DNA of 31,777 nt from DAOUCV01 sp034432095 (GCA_034432095.1 DAOUCV010000087.1:1-31777); one strand, 5' to 3'. Counted from the stretch's first letter, positions 6,652 through 13,630 are shown. The notes: generated from the sequence alone by a model not told the origin. Numbers and translations: made by a program.

Positions 6652-7569
6652 GTGCCTAGAGAAATAGCCCGAAAACCTAGATTTATATACCCGCAAGTGG
6701 CGACATCACTTACGTTGGCAAAAATCTCAGCTTTGGGGGAGTTGCTTTTTTGGCGAATTCTACCTCAAGCAGATGACCAGGGAAGACTACCAGGAGATCC
6801 AAAACTGATAAAGGCTATAGCCTGTCCCCTTCGCCAGGAGTTAACAGAAGACAACATTTCTCAACTTCTATCGGAGCTAGAAAGTGCTGAACTGATTATC
6901 CGTTATTCTAATTCTTCCAACCAGTATATCCAAATCACTAAATGGTGGGACTACCAATCAAGTATGAGGCGCATATTTCCTTCGCAATATCCCCCACCGG
7001 AAGGATGGAAAGATATCATAAAAGGTGTTGTCCCACAAACGCCGACAAACGCCGACAAACGCCCAATAGAAGAGGAAGAGGAAGAGGAATCAGGAAAGGG
7101 AAAAGGAATAGTGGAAGAGGAAGTAGGTACCGCCACGTCAACTACTGAAACAGCCATGAAACCAAGCACTGAGGAAACTCACGAGGACTCAAAGGGAGTT
7201 ACTGAAACAGCCTCAGAAACAGCATTGCTTAGGTTTCTGGAAACTCTCGAGGGTTGGCGTTTTAGAAGAGCGGAAGACCTTGCCTGGCTGAGAGAATTCT
7301 TGGCTGAATATTCCGAGTTCTCCTTGTCCTTTGCCAAAGCCTGCAGAGACTATCATTCTGGACGTGTGAAGGCGAAGCATAAAGGCATATGGAAAAATCG
7401 CTTTCGCGAATGGATGGAACACGATCGTCAATTCAAAAAGGAGAGAAGTCAAGCCAATGGAGTCGATAAAAAGCATTCTGAGCCAGCTGAAAAATGGGAC
7501 CCCAGCAGACCGCTCCGACCGGCAACCGGAAGTCTCGGAGACTGGACGCCAGACAAACCCCTCCGCTGA
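6652..7569 (+). CDS. Replisome-organiser-like protein (winged helix, DnaD-like C-terminus)
   Basis: A 305-residue protein from GTG 6652, which has AAGGGG just before it; an upstream GTG at 6601 is also open. Residues about 10-100 look like the winged helix of phage replication initiators (FIYPQVATSL, then a helical segment and TKWWDYQS). An acidic low-complexity linker with a long Glu run follows (about 125-185). The C-terminal 90 residues resemble the region that contacts the helicase loader in phage O/DnaD-type proteins. The DnaC-like gene follows immediately. The assignment rests on layout and partial motifs. Confidence 0.6.
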   Translation: MPREIARKPRFIYPQVATSLTLAKISALGELLFWRILPQADDQGRLPGDPKLIKAIACPLRQELTEDNISQLLSELESAELIIRYSNSSNQYIQITKWWDYQSSMRRIFPSQYPPPEGWKDIIKGVVPQTPTNADKRPIEEEEEEESGKGKGIVEEEVGTATSTTETAMKPSTEETHEDSKGVTETASETALLRFLETLEGWRFRRAEDLAWLREFLAEYSEFSLSFAKACRDYHSGRVKAKHKGIWKNRFREWMEHDRQFKKERSQANGVDKKHSEPAEKWDPSRPLRPATGSLGDWTPDKPLR

Positions 7570-8257
7570 GTGCAGGATATGCGGTGGTGTTGGGGTGGTG
7601 CATCCGCTAGGCGGGGATGGCAAACCCCGCTATGGGGAAGTTATACCGTGTGTGTGTTCGCGGGAGAGACTTTTGAGGGAACGGTATGAGCGAATGCTTA
7701 AATTCTGCCAGCTTCCGGCGGCAACTGAGGACTGGACATTTGAAAACTTTGATGCCTCCGGTGCGCTGCGAGAGGCATACGAAGCGGCACTGGAGCTAGC
7801 CGAAGAGCGCGGTATAAAGTGGCTGACGCTGGTAGGACCGGTTGACGTCGGAAAGTCTCACTTGTCGGTGGCAATTTGCCGTCGCTGGCTGGCTAGGGGT
7901 AAGCCAGCCAGATATGTGCTGGTGCCGCTTATGCTGGAGGAGTTGCGGTCAAGTTATCAATGGGAGGGTGAATACGACCGGCAATTGGATTTCTTGTTGA
8001 AGGTTCCACTACTGGTGCTTGACGACTTGGGCACACAGAAGCCTACCGAGTGGGTAATCGAAAAGCTAATGCTGGTAGTAGATTACCGGTACGTGAACGC
8101 CTTGCCGCTGGTGGTTACTACAAATCGCCCTCTGGACGACCTTCCGGGGGATACTGAGCGTCGCATCGGCAGCCGGTTACTTCGGGCACCTTTTGGCAAG
8201 GTTGTATACATAGACGCAACTGAGTACCGCTTGAGGAGGCGGCGCGGTGCGAGCTGA
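7457..8257 (+). CDS. DnaC-like helicase loader (AAA+ ATPase)
   Basis: A 266-residue protein. Walker A GPVDVGKS at 127-134, Walker B LLVLDD at 185-190, sensor TTNR at 221-224 and an arginine at 240 fit the DnaC/IstB loaders. A preceding cysteine knuckle (CRIC at 39-42, CVC at 65-67) is common in phage DnaC proteins. The start overlaps the previous gene by 113 nt; no alternative start exists between 7457 and the cysteines, so the overlap is probably real dual coding. It presumably loads the host DnaB helicase with the upstream initiator. Confidence 0.85.
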   Translation: MESIKSILSQLKNGTPADRSDRQPEVSETGRQTNPSAECRICGGVGVVHPLGGDGKPRYGEVIPCVCSRERLLRERYERMLKFCQLPAATEDWTFENFDASGALREAYEAALELAEERGIKWLTLVGPVDVGKSHLSVAICRRWLARGKPARYVLVPLMLEELRSSYQWEGEYDRQLDFLLKVPLLVLDDLGTQKPTEWVIEKLMLVVDYRYVNALPLVVTTNRPLDDLPGDTERRIGSRLLRAPFGKVVYIDATEYRLRRRRGAS

Positions 8258-8278
8258 ACAAAGATGAAGGGGGAGCTA

Positions 8279-8734
8279 ATGACGGAAAAGAAACCCAAAC
8301 AGACTGTTAACAGCGAGGTGCGGGGTGTCGAGACGCCTGAGAAACCTGCAGAGCCAAGGGAGGCGATAGCCAGTAAGAGTAAATGGCCTGAGCAGATAAA
8401 AATATCAGTCAGCCTTGACGTCAGTGGTTTCCAGAGCGTCTTAGAGCAGGTGTATAACGATGGGAGGCTATCGGGATTTTGGGATGGAGTTAAATATATC
8501 GTAACACTGGCTGAGAAGTTTTTGGTGCAACATGAGAAGCTGTCCGGTAGAGAGGCATTGAGTAAGGACTCTACGCTTATGCCAACGTGGTGGATAGCTA
8601 CTTTAGTTGAGGCGCTATACTATAAGCCGCCGTATACGCCAATGCCCGAGAAGTCTCGCGAGAAGTCGGCACTGAGGCTTATTAAGAAGGAGGAAGGCGG
8701 TAATGAGGAACCCACTGGACAGGATACTGGCTAA
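8279..8734 (+). CDS. Hypothetical protein between helicase loader and J-protein
   Basis: A 151-residue protein. ATG 8279 follows GGGGGAG (8269-8275); an upstream ATG at 8264 is less well placed. The first 45 residues are polar, charged and probably disordered. The rest is an alpha-helical domain with several Trp and Tyr residues and no recognisable motif. It overlaps the J-domain gene by 32 nt. Its place among replication genes suggests an accessory role; nothing in the sequence proves it. Confidence 0.6.
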   Translation: MTEKKPKQTVNSEVRGVETPEKPAEPREAIASKSKWPEQIKISVSLDVSGFQSVLEQVYNDGRLSGFWDGVKYIVTLAEKFLVQHEKLSGREALSKDSTLMPTWWIATLVEALYYKPPYTPMPEKSREKSALRLIKKEEGGNEEPTGQDTG

Positions 8735-9086
8735 AGGTCTTCAGTCTATGTTCAAGACTATCGAAGAAGAATTGGGCAAGCTGATTAACCAAATGCTCCA
8801 GGATGCTATCAGCCCCCAGATGCTGGCTGACATGTTGAAGAGGATGGGTGGTGCCGGCATGGACTTCAGTCAGCTTGTTGGTATGGTGGGCCAGCGGCCG
8901 GGTTTCGACCCTTACCGCATACTCGGACTGGACAAGTCGGTCTCGGATGAGGAGGTCAAGAAACGGTACAACGAGTTGCTGAAAAAGCTGCACCCTGACA
9001 CCGCTGGGGTTAAGGGGACGGAGTTTCTATTTCAGATGGTCATGGGTGCTTATGAAGTAATAAAAAGCGAACGGGGATGGCGATAA
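8703..9086 (+). CDS. J-domain protein (DnaJ-like)
   Basis: A 127-residue protein behind AAGGAGG. Residues 68-122 are a J domain: FDPYRILGL, a basic helix II, then the HPD tripeptide at 97-99 and helix III. The N-terminal 65 residues are an unrelated Met-rich helical region. There is no G/F region and no zinc domain, so it is a minimal co-chaperone that may recruit host DnaK, for example to remodel replication complexes, as lambda does with host DnaJ. Confidence 0.8.
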   Translation: MRNPLDRILAKGLQSMFKTIEEELGKLINQMLQDAISPQMLADMLKRMGGAGMDFSQLVGMVGQRPGFDPYRILGLDKSVSDEEVKKRYNELLKKLHPDTAGVKGTEFLFQMVMGAYEVIKSERGWR

Positions 9087-10081
9087 CAGTGTTGGGTGTG
9101 TGGGAGCGCCAAAGTAGCCAGATAGTCGAGATGTGGCGGGAGGGATACTCCTTGCAGCAGATTGGCGACGCTGTTGGGGTCACCAGGGAGCGAATAAGAC
9201 AACTGCTGGAAAAACATGCAGTAACCAAGCCATCCTTTTATACTGAAAAACAGGTGGCGAGGCTAATCGGCTGTTCGACTTGGTTTCTGTGCAATTTGCG
9301 GCGAAGGGGCGTGATAAATCCGAAGCGGTCTGGACATTTGCTTTACAGTGTTGATGACCTGACCGAGGCGCGACGAGCACTAGACGAGTATCGCCAGGAA
9401 CATAGCCCGATTACTTTGAAATGCAAGCAATGCGGCAGGGACTTTCAGTTAAAGCCTTCCCTTTATAGGGCCAGGTTGCGCCGCAGAAAATTTCCTGGCT
9501 TCTTTTGTAGTCGAAGGTGTATGGGGAAATGGTCGGGTGCGCAATATGGTTTTCGCGTCCATCAGAAGAATAGAAAGTGGGACTGGGGCATGGTATGGCA
9601 AAGGCATTTAGAGACAGGCTATGGTGCCAGACGGCTATCCAGACAGCTGGGAATACCAGAGAGTACAATAAGTGAAATTCTACACCGAATGACACAATTG
9701 GATTACAACAGCGCAATTGCTCAGTTGTGGGGAAAATATAGAAGGGAAAAGACTCAACTTATCGCTAAACTCAGGAAAAAGTACGAGGAAGAGGCGCGCC
9801 GTCTGTACGAAAAGTATAGAGACGAAACAAAAAAACAAAGAAAGGAGGATGTAGCAATGAGGTTCCCAACAGAGTTAGCCGCAAAGGCGAGAGAGGTCGA
9901 GCCGAACTTTCCAATGGGTCTGGATGACTGCCAGGCGTGGCTTAAAGACCATCCCACCTGCGAGGGCTGCCAACACTACGACAAGTGCCAGTACTTCGGG
10001 CTGGGTATTCTGGTGGCCATCGGCAGGACAGAAGAGATTCTGAACGAGATGAAGGGCGACATCGGGCAAAAATCTAGCTAA
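9077..10081 (+). CDS. Multi-domain HTH protein with sigma-region-4-like motif and zinc knuckle
   Basis: A 334-residue reading frame overlapping the J-protein by 10 nt. Residues 22-45 closely resemble sigma70 region 4.2 (the GVTRERIRQLL type). Residues 53-100 form a second, MerR-like HTH (TEKQVARLIGC). C116/C119 and C144/C148 form a zinc knuckle, a third HTH lies at 180-203, and a long charged coiled coil follows to about 258. The last 74 residues (from 9857) have their own ribosome site and look like a separate cysteine protein. Likely a DNA-binding regulator or a transcription-machinery mimic; the exact role is unknown. Confidence 0.65.
   Translation: MAITVLGVWERQSSQIVEMWREGYSLQQIGDAVGVTRERIRQLLEKHAVTKPSFYTEKQVARLIGCSTWFLCNLRRRGVINPKRSGHLLYSVDDLTEARRALDEYRQEHSPITLKCKQCGRDFQLKPSLYRARLRRRKFPGFFCSRRCMGKWSGAQYGFRVHQKNRKWDWGMVWQRHLETGYGARRLSRQLGIPESTISEILHRMTQLDYNSAIAQLWGKYRREKTQLIAKLRKKYEEEARRLYEKYRDETKKQRKEDVAMRFPTELAAKAREVEPNFPMGLDDCQAWLKDHPTCEGCQHYDKCQYFGLGILVAIGRTEEILNEMKGDIGQKSS
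9857..10081 (+). CDS. Possible separate cysteine protein at the end of the multi-HTH frame
   Basis: An in-frame ATG at 9857 sits behind AAAGGAGG (9841-9848), as good as any gene start here. The 74-residue product is self-contained: an acidic helical part, then CEGC and a third cysteine (CQYFG). It may be produced by internal initiation, or it may be a gene that became fused to the upstream one by loss of a stop. A run of seven A at about 9829-9835 just upstream is a place where a one-base indel could have caused the fusion. Confidence 0.45.
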   Translation: MRFPTELAAKAREVEPNFPMGLDDCQAWLKDHPTCEGCQHYDKCQYFGLGILVAIGRTEEILNEMKGDIGQKSS

Positions 10082-10092
10082 GGGGTGGCGAC

Positions 10093-10203
10093 ATGGATAA
10101 ATTATCAGCCCTGGTAGATGCAGCTCTATCAATAGAAAAGGTCAGGGTAAGAACGCAGGTAAGACAATCTCACCTTAAACTTGATGGCAGAGAGGATGAG
10201 TAA
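10093..10203 (+). CDS. Short charged peptide before the repeat array
   Basis: A 36-residue frame starting at ATG 10093 behind AAGGGGTGG. It is amphipathic at first and then polar. Its stop codon TAA lies inside the first box of the 18-bp repeat array. It is in the same frame as the AAA+ gene that follows the array. No function is visible; it may be a leader peptide. Confidence 0.4.
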   Translation: MDKLSALVDAALSIEKVRVRTQVRQSHLKLDGREDE

Positions 10204-10341
10204 ACCAGTGGTAGTGAGCGAGCCACCTTGAAAGAGTAAACCAATGAAAGAGAGCGAGCTGGTGTAGACGAGTAAACCATAGAAAAAGAGCGAGCCATCT
10301 GCAAAGAGTAAACCATCCGTTGAGAGCGAGCCATTGCGATG
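10198..10341. repeat. Array of eight 18-bp phased boxes (four 36-bp units)
   Basis: Eight 10-bp boxes start exactly 18 bp apart at 10198, 10216, 10234, 10252, 10270, 10288, 10306 and 10324. Odd boxes are GAGTAAACCA (4 of 4 identical). Even boxes are GAGCGAGCCA (3 of 4; the one at 10252 reads GAGCGAGCTG). Each is followed by 8 unconserved bases. The last 8 bases end in the ATG of the AAA+ gene. The fixed phase and the variable filler fit protein-binding iterons, for example a replication origin or a partition site. Confidence 0.85.
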
Positions 10342-11277
10342 AAACAGGACAACTACCTTAACCTGCTCCAGCACATAGCCGATTTTGAGGACAACCTCGA
10401 CCCCAACAGCCTTACCGCCAAGCTGGGCTGGCGCTCCCGCGACGTCGGCCTGTGGCCGGGCACCTTGACCAAACTGCGCATGGAAGGCCTAGTAGAGGAT
10501 GCTTACGAGTCTAACTCTTACCACGGCTACCGGCTCAGCGAGAAAGCCCGGGAGCTGCTGGCGATTGGCATGCCGAATGAAACCGCTGAAGTCCCCAGGG
10601 AGAAGCTGGAGCTGCCGGACGACCTATTTGACGTCATCGAGGGCTATGCTGACGTGAAAGCCCTGGTAAGAAAGGCTATAGACAGCGAGAAACCGGTGCA
10701 TGTCCTCTTTACCGGGGTGCCGTCCAGTGCCAAGACCATGTTCCTTCTGGAACTGGCCCGGGCCGGAGCACCTTACATCCTGGGGTCACAGGCGACTAAA
10801 GCTGGTGTCGCCGACCTGCTTTTCGACACCAAGCCCCAGATTCTACTTGTGGACGAAATTGACCGGATAGGCTCTAGGGATATAGCTGTCCTACTCTCCC
10901 TGACCCAGACTGGCATAGTCTCCGAGACCAAGTTCGGTCGGCGGCGCGAAGTGAAGCTGGACACCAGGGTTTTCGCTGCCTCGAATACGTTGCGGATGCC
11001 GCCGGAGCTGCTGTCCCGCTTTCTGGTGTTGCAGTTCAAGCCCTACACCAGGGCTGAGTTCCTGACCGTGGCAGCCAACGTTCTGAGAAAGCAGGAAAAC
11101 GTTGACGGCGACCTGGCGGGCTATATTGCTGATAGGGTATGGGCGCTGCCGCAGCGGTTCCCGGACCCGCGCCAGGCGGTCAGAATAGCTAGGCTGGCCC
11201 GGTCAAAAGAAGAAGTGGACGAAATTTTGGGTGTTATTTCCAGACATTCAGAGGCAGGGGGAGGTAGGCTGGTCTGA
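10339..11277 (+). CDS. Winged-helix AAA+ ATPase (RuvB/MCM-like)
   Basis: A 312-residue protein. Residues 5-75 look like a winged helix. The AAA+ core has Walker A GVPSSAKT (126-133), with Ala where most have Gly, a form known from MCM- and RuvB-like ATPases; Walker B LLVDEID (169-175); sensor-1 N216; and an arginine-finger SRF at 226-228. A helical lid follows. No ribosome site precedes the ATG, which is the last codon of the repeat array. Its place suggests that it acts at, or is regulated through, the array, for example in origin opening, partition or DNA translocation. Confidence 0.8.
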   Translation: MKQDNYLNLLQHIADFEDNLDPNSLTAKLGWRSRDVGLWPGTLTKLRMEGLVEDAYESNSYHGYRLSEKARELLAIGMPNETAEVPREKLELPDDLFDVIEGYADVKALVRKAIDSEKPVHVLFTGVPSSAKTMFLLELARAGAPYILGSQATKAGVADLLFDTKPQILLVDEIDRIGSRDIAVLLSLTQTGIVSETKFGRRREVKLDTRVFAASNTLRMPPELLSRFLVLQFKPYTRAEFLTVAANVLRKQENVDGDLAGYIADRVWALPQRFPDPRQAVRIARLARSKEEVDEILGVISRHSEAGGGRLV

Positions 11278-11353
11278 GGCTAAAAACTGACGAAAGGTGT
11301 CAATTTCCTATTACCAAAACGTAGTCTTATATCCTAAAATTAAAGTGTTAGGC

Positions 11354-11445
11354 TGACACTCGCTAGCTTTGCCAGTGACACAGGTTTGACATATTTTTTG
11401 ACATATTTTAGCTTCAGCGGCTGAGACAGTTTGACAGTTTTGACA
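11354..11445. promoter_or_regulatory. Cluster of TGACA boxes
   Basis: The gap 11278-11477 carries no gene but holds at least six TGACA motifs: TGACAC near 11354 and 11376, TTGACA at 11386, 11398, 11431 and 11440, and the reverse form GTGTCA near 11298. The 11386 and 11398 copies are two perfect 12-bp units (TTGACATATTTT). They are probably operator boxes, and two also serve as -35 elements. Confidence 0.5.
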
Positions 11446-11459
11446 CTCTCTGGTATTCT
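11431..11459 (+). promoter_or_regulatory. Sigma70-type promoter
   Basis: TTGACA (11431-11436), 17 nt, then TATTCT (11454-11459). Transcription would start close to 11466, giving a very short leader with the ribosome site GAGGAGG at its beginning. It drives the 11478-12682 operon. Confidence 0.6.
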
Positions 11460-11477
11460 GTCTGAGGAGGTGGAATA

Positions 11478-12227
11478 ATGGAAGAGAAAACGCTGTCGCA
11501 AGTGAAGGAACTCAGGGATCAGGGTTTGAAACGTGCAGAAATAGCGAAGAGGTTGAATGTAAGCGTCGCGTCTGTTGCCCGGGCGGTTCGAGAGTTGAAG
11601 CGGCGCGAGGCTCAGAAGGGCAGCCAAGACGAGGCGGTTGCTGAGAAAATATTGGCGCAAGTAAGAGAGATCGTCCGTGAGGAAATGCAAAACGCCGAGA
11701 TGGAACGGCAGAGGTTCCCCATCGTACTAAAAGATGGCAAGGGTGAGGCACTCGCTCCGGAGTCAGTCTATTGGCAACTCGTCTCTGAAGACGGTGTTGA
11801 TGGAGAGAGGGATTTTAAGGCTCTGATGAAGTGGGCAGCCGCTATAGAGCTGGTGCAGAGAATGGTCAATATCAGAAAGGGTGAGTCTGAAGCTATTGCC
11901 AAGATGTTTGAGCCTGTGCTTGAGATGATTGACAAGTCGAGGCAGGAGCTTGATGCTGCCGCTCAGAGGAACCGCGAGACCATGATGGAAGTGGCCTCAG
12001 CAGCGGCCGGCGAAGCTGCCGCCAGGGCGACCATGCGTATCGACGAGCGCTTCAACCAGATGCTGGAGAGAAAGAAGGACATTGCCGAGGTGCAGGACCC
12101 TATGAAAGGGCTTATAGCCCGTACTATGGAGACAATCATCAACCAGATGACCGGGCAGATGTTTGGCGGGGGTGGCGCGGTCGGCCCCACACCGGGACTG
12201 GTTGATAAGCGACAAAGGGGAGGTTAA
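11478..12227 (+). CDS. HTH and coiled-coil protein
   Basis: A 249-residue protein behind GAGGAGGTGG. Residues 14-40 are a resolvase/MarR-style helix-turn-helix (RAEIAKRLNVSVASVARAV). The middle is charged, and residues 105-205 form a long helical, probably coiled-coil region rich in Ala, Glu and Arg. The tail has a GGGG linker and ends basic. It may bind the TGACA boxes upstream and regulate its own operon, or act as a DNA-organising protein. Function inferred from the HTH only. Confidence 0.6.
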   Translation: MEEKTLSQVKELRDQGLKRAEIAKRLNVSVASVARAVRELKRREAQKGSQDEAVAEKILAQVREIVREEMQNAEMERQRFPIVLKDGKGEALAPESVYWQLVSEDGVDGERDFKALMKWAAAIELVQRMVNIRKGESEAIAKMFEPVLEMIDKSRQELDAAAQRNRETMMEVASAAAGEAAARATMRIDERFNQMLERKKDIAEVQDPMKGLIARTMETIINQMTGQMFGGGGAVGPTPGLVDKRQRGG

Positions 12228-12229
12228 CG

Positions 12230-12469
12230 ATGGCATTCAATCCAATGGCATTTACCACACAGTACCAGAGAGAGCAGCTGGCCAAAATGCAGCAGTTCAC
12301 CAGAAACATAAAATATGTTGTCCATACTGAGGACAACCGGGTGGAGGTTTCACTGGAAACTGAAGACCCCCACGCGGCGCAGCTGATTCCCCAGCTTCAG
12401 GAGGGCATTGTAACCAGTGTGACTCAGATGCTATACACCATGTTTGACATGAAGGGGGAGCGGGTTTAA
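12230..12469 (+). CDS. Small hypothetical protein
   Basis: A 79-residue protein 2 nt after the previous stop, behind GGGGAGG. N-terminal helix (Phe- and Gln-rich), a central beta hairpin with alternating charges, and a C-terminal helix ending MLYTMFDMKG. No family recognised. It is translationally coupled to both neighbours. Confidence 0.6.
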   Translation: MAFNPMAFTTQYQREQLAKMQQFTRNIKYVVHTEDNRVEVSLETEDPHAAQLIPQLQEGIVTSVTQMLYTMFDMKGERV

Positions 12470-12682
12470 ATGGTCAAGGTGGCTGATGATCTTTATGAAG
12501 CGGCGAGGGTGATTGAAGCCTTGACCGGGGCGCCGCCGACCATCTGCCGACCAATGACCCGGCAGGAAAAGAGGAAGCAGGAGGAGCGGGTGAGGCGTTT
12601 TCTGGCACTGCCACCTCAGCTTCAAGAGGGGGTGCTTCGTTACGGAGAAAATCTTCGCGATGCCTATCAACAAAGCCCTTGA
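12470..12682 (+). CDS. Small basic hypothetical protein
   Basis: A 70-residue protein starting directly after the previous stop, with GGGGGAG before it. Two helical parts joined by a basic KRKQEERVRR stretch. It is the last gene of the 11478 operon; its 3' end overlaps the TTGACA at 12679. Function unknown. Confidence 0.6.
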   Translation: MVKVADDLYEAARVIEALTGAPPTICRPMTRQEKRKQEERVRRFLALPPQLQEGVLRYGENLRDAYQQSP

Positions 12683-12707
12683 CAAAGTAGAAATTATATA
12701 TTAGGCT
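12679..12707 (+). promoter_or_regulatory. Candidate promoter before the interleaved repeats
   Basis: TTGACA (12679-12684) with an AT-rich spacer; 17 nt later stands TAGGCT, a poor -10. The -35 region CTTGACAAAGT is nearly the same as that of the promoter at 2145. A transcript from here would begin with the folded region at 12716. Confidence 0.4.
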
Positions 12708-12715
12708 TAAATTGT

Positions 12716-12762
12716 AAGCCTCGGAAGCTTGCCGATGGAAGTCGGCTTCCGAGGCTTTTTTG
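12716..12762 (+). terminator. Rho-independent terminator with downstream competitor
   Basis: A perfect 13-bp stem, 12716-12728 with 12745-12757, followed by a T run (12756-12761). Its 5' arm and loop can instead pair with 12767-12779, so the stem has a built-in competitor. Confidence 0.85.
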
Positions 12763-12789
12763 CTTTCATCGGCAGCTTCAAAGGCTAAC

Positions 12790-12843
12790 AAAAGGGGTTA
12801 GCAATCTGGACCGGGAAGGTTCAGGCTAACCCCTTTTCCTTTT
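12790..12843 (+). terminator. Second terminator of the structured leader
   Basis: AAAAGGGGTTAGC (12790-12802) pairs perfectly with 12825-12837 and is followed by TTTTCCTTTT. The 22-nt loop contains one arm of a second stem that closes downstream at 12847-12855. The arm's A4/T4 ends make it potentially bidirectional. Confidence 0.6.
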
Positions 12844-12916
12844 CGGCCAGATTGCAACTCCGAATACTGGGCGCCACCCCAGCCCAGACAAAAACTAAAA
12901 TAGGGAGGATTTACAA

Positions 12917-13132
12917 ATGGCTACAAAGTCAAGCGCAAAGGAAAAGTATGTTAGCAGTGTCACCGACCCACTGGCGGTGGACAAGATGACCGACAAGCTG
13001 GGGACCTACCTCGGCATTACGGTCAGTGATGCCGCCGCACCGGTAGCCAACTGGAAGAAGTTTGCCGGCCGGGCAGCTGACTACTTCGAGAAGCTGTACC
13101 GCAACATGCAGGCAGCCTACGGCGGCAGATAG
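12917..13132 (+). CDS. Small hypothetical protein, first gene of the structural region
   Basis: A 71-residue soluble protein behind GGGAGGATTTACAA. Ala-, Lys- and Tyr-rich, helical, with no motif I recognise. Its position as first gene after the structured leader and its excellent ribosome site suggest high expression; a small virion or nucleoid protein is possible but unproven. Confidence 0.6.
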   Translation: MATKSSAKEKYVSSVTDPLAVDKMTDKLGTYLGITVSDAAAPVANWKKFAGRAADYFEKLYRNMQAAYGGR

Positions 13133-13153
13133 TAGGCTGCCTGTCCTGTTTCC

Positions 13154-13405
13154 ATGCCCAACTCCGTGCAGGACACTGTCAATCTAGCGATGCAGGGCAT
13201 CATCGTAGCCGGGGTGGCGGTTATGGTGATGAAGGCGATAGGGGAAGAGCACCACTCAATCCCTTGGGAAGCCAAGAAGCCGCTGATAGAGAAATACGGA
13301 CTCTGGGCGGTTAATATCGCTGAGAGTGTCTGCCCGCACAACGATGTAGCCTGCGTGGAGAGAGAGGCAGAGAGGCTTTACGAAACTAGGATTTCAAGGA
13401 GGTAA
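13154..13405 (+). CDS. Small membrane protein
   Basis: An 83-residue protein with one hydrophobic segment at about residues 10-28 (GIIVAGVAVMVMKAI), then a polar domain with two cysteines and a basic end. No ribosome site is visible before the ATG, unlike its neighbours, so the start is less certain. It belongs to the run of membrane proteins that fills this region. Confidence 0.6.
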   Translation: MPNSVQDTVNLAMQGIIVAGVAVMVMKAIGEEHHSIPWEAKKPLIEKYGLWAVNIAESVCPHNDVACVEREAERLYETRISRR

Positions 13406-13407
13406 GT

Positions 13408-13596
13408 ATGAGACCACTACAGTTAACTTCAATCGGCGGCCTGCAGGCGCCAACAGTAGGCTTGCAGTCAGGATCACTCCCGGCTACTTACACCGCTGCT
13501 CAAATCGACATCACCTCCATCATGAACCTGATGCTCATTATGGTTGTTATGGTCATGATGATGCGGGTAATGGGCAAAGCCACTGAGGCAGTGTAG
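13408..13596 (+). CDS. Met-rich single-span membrane protein, paralogue A
   Basis: A 62-residue protein behind AAGGAGGT. A Gly/Leu/Thr-rich N-terminus leads into a membrane segment beginning at QIDITSIMNLM and continuing with V and M residues, and it ends in a short charged tail (GKATEAV). The last 31 residues are nearly the same as those of the next gene. Size and layout (polar N-terminus, one span, short tail) recall small coat or pilin-like subunits, but there is no signal cleavage motif. Confidence 0.75.
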   Translation: MRPLQLTSIGGLQAPTVGLQSGSLPATYTAAQIDITSIMNLMLIMVVMVMMMRVMGKATEAV

Positions 13597-13630
13597 CTAG
13601 GGAAGAACTCTAACGAAGGAGGTTTAGGCG

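Larger units (their letters stand above)
12716..12855 (+). ncRNA. Two tandem sets of interleaved inverted repeats (structured leader)
   Basis: Set 1: stem A 12716-12728/12745-12757 (13 bp) is interleaved with stem B 12724-12737/12767-12779 (13 bp, T12730 bulged). Set 2: stem A 12790-12802/12825-12837 (13 bp, then TTTTCCTTTT) is interleaved with stem B 12801-12809/12847-12855 (9 bp, extended by CC/GG past a bulged A12810). A further short hairpin GCTAAC/GTTAGC (12784-12802) competes with set 2. Each set has the order a, b, a', b', the topology of a pseudoknot or of a terminator/antiterminator pair. The region has no gene and precedes the structural operon. Confidence 0.6.

Noticed and set aside
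10198..10341. CRISPR array
   Set aside because: Spacers of 8 bp are far too short, the repeats alternate between two types, and no cas genes are present.
10198..10341. Repetitive coding gene (SKPxxxSEPxxx on the + strand) with reassigned stop codons
   Set aside because: The frame has TGA and two TAG codons in the variable parts; all three stops end other genes normally here, so recoding is unlikely. A decayed coding repeat remains possible.
10129..10374. Minus-strand frame with a 12-residue period
   Set aside because: The periodicity follows from the 36-bp DNA repeat; there is no ribosome site, and it runs against all neighbouring genes.
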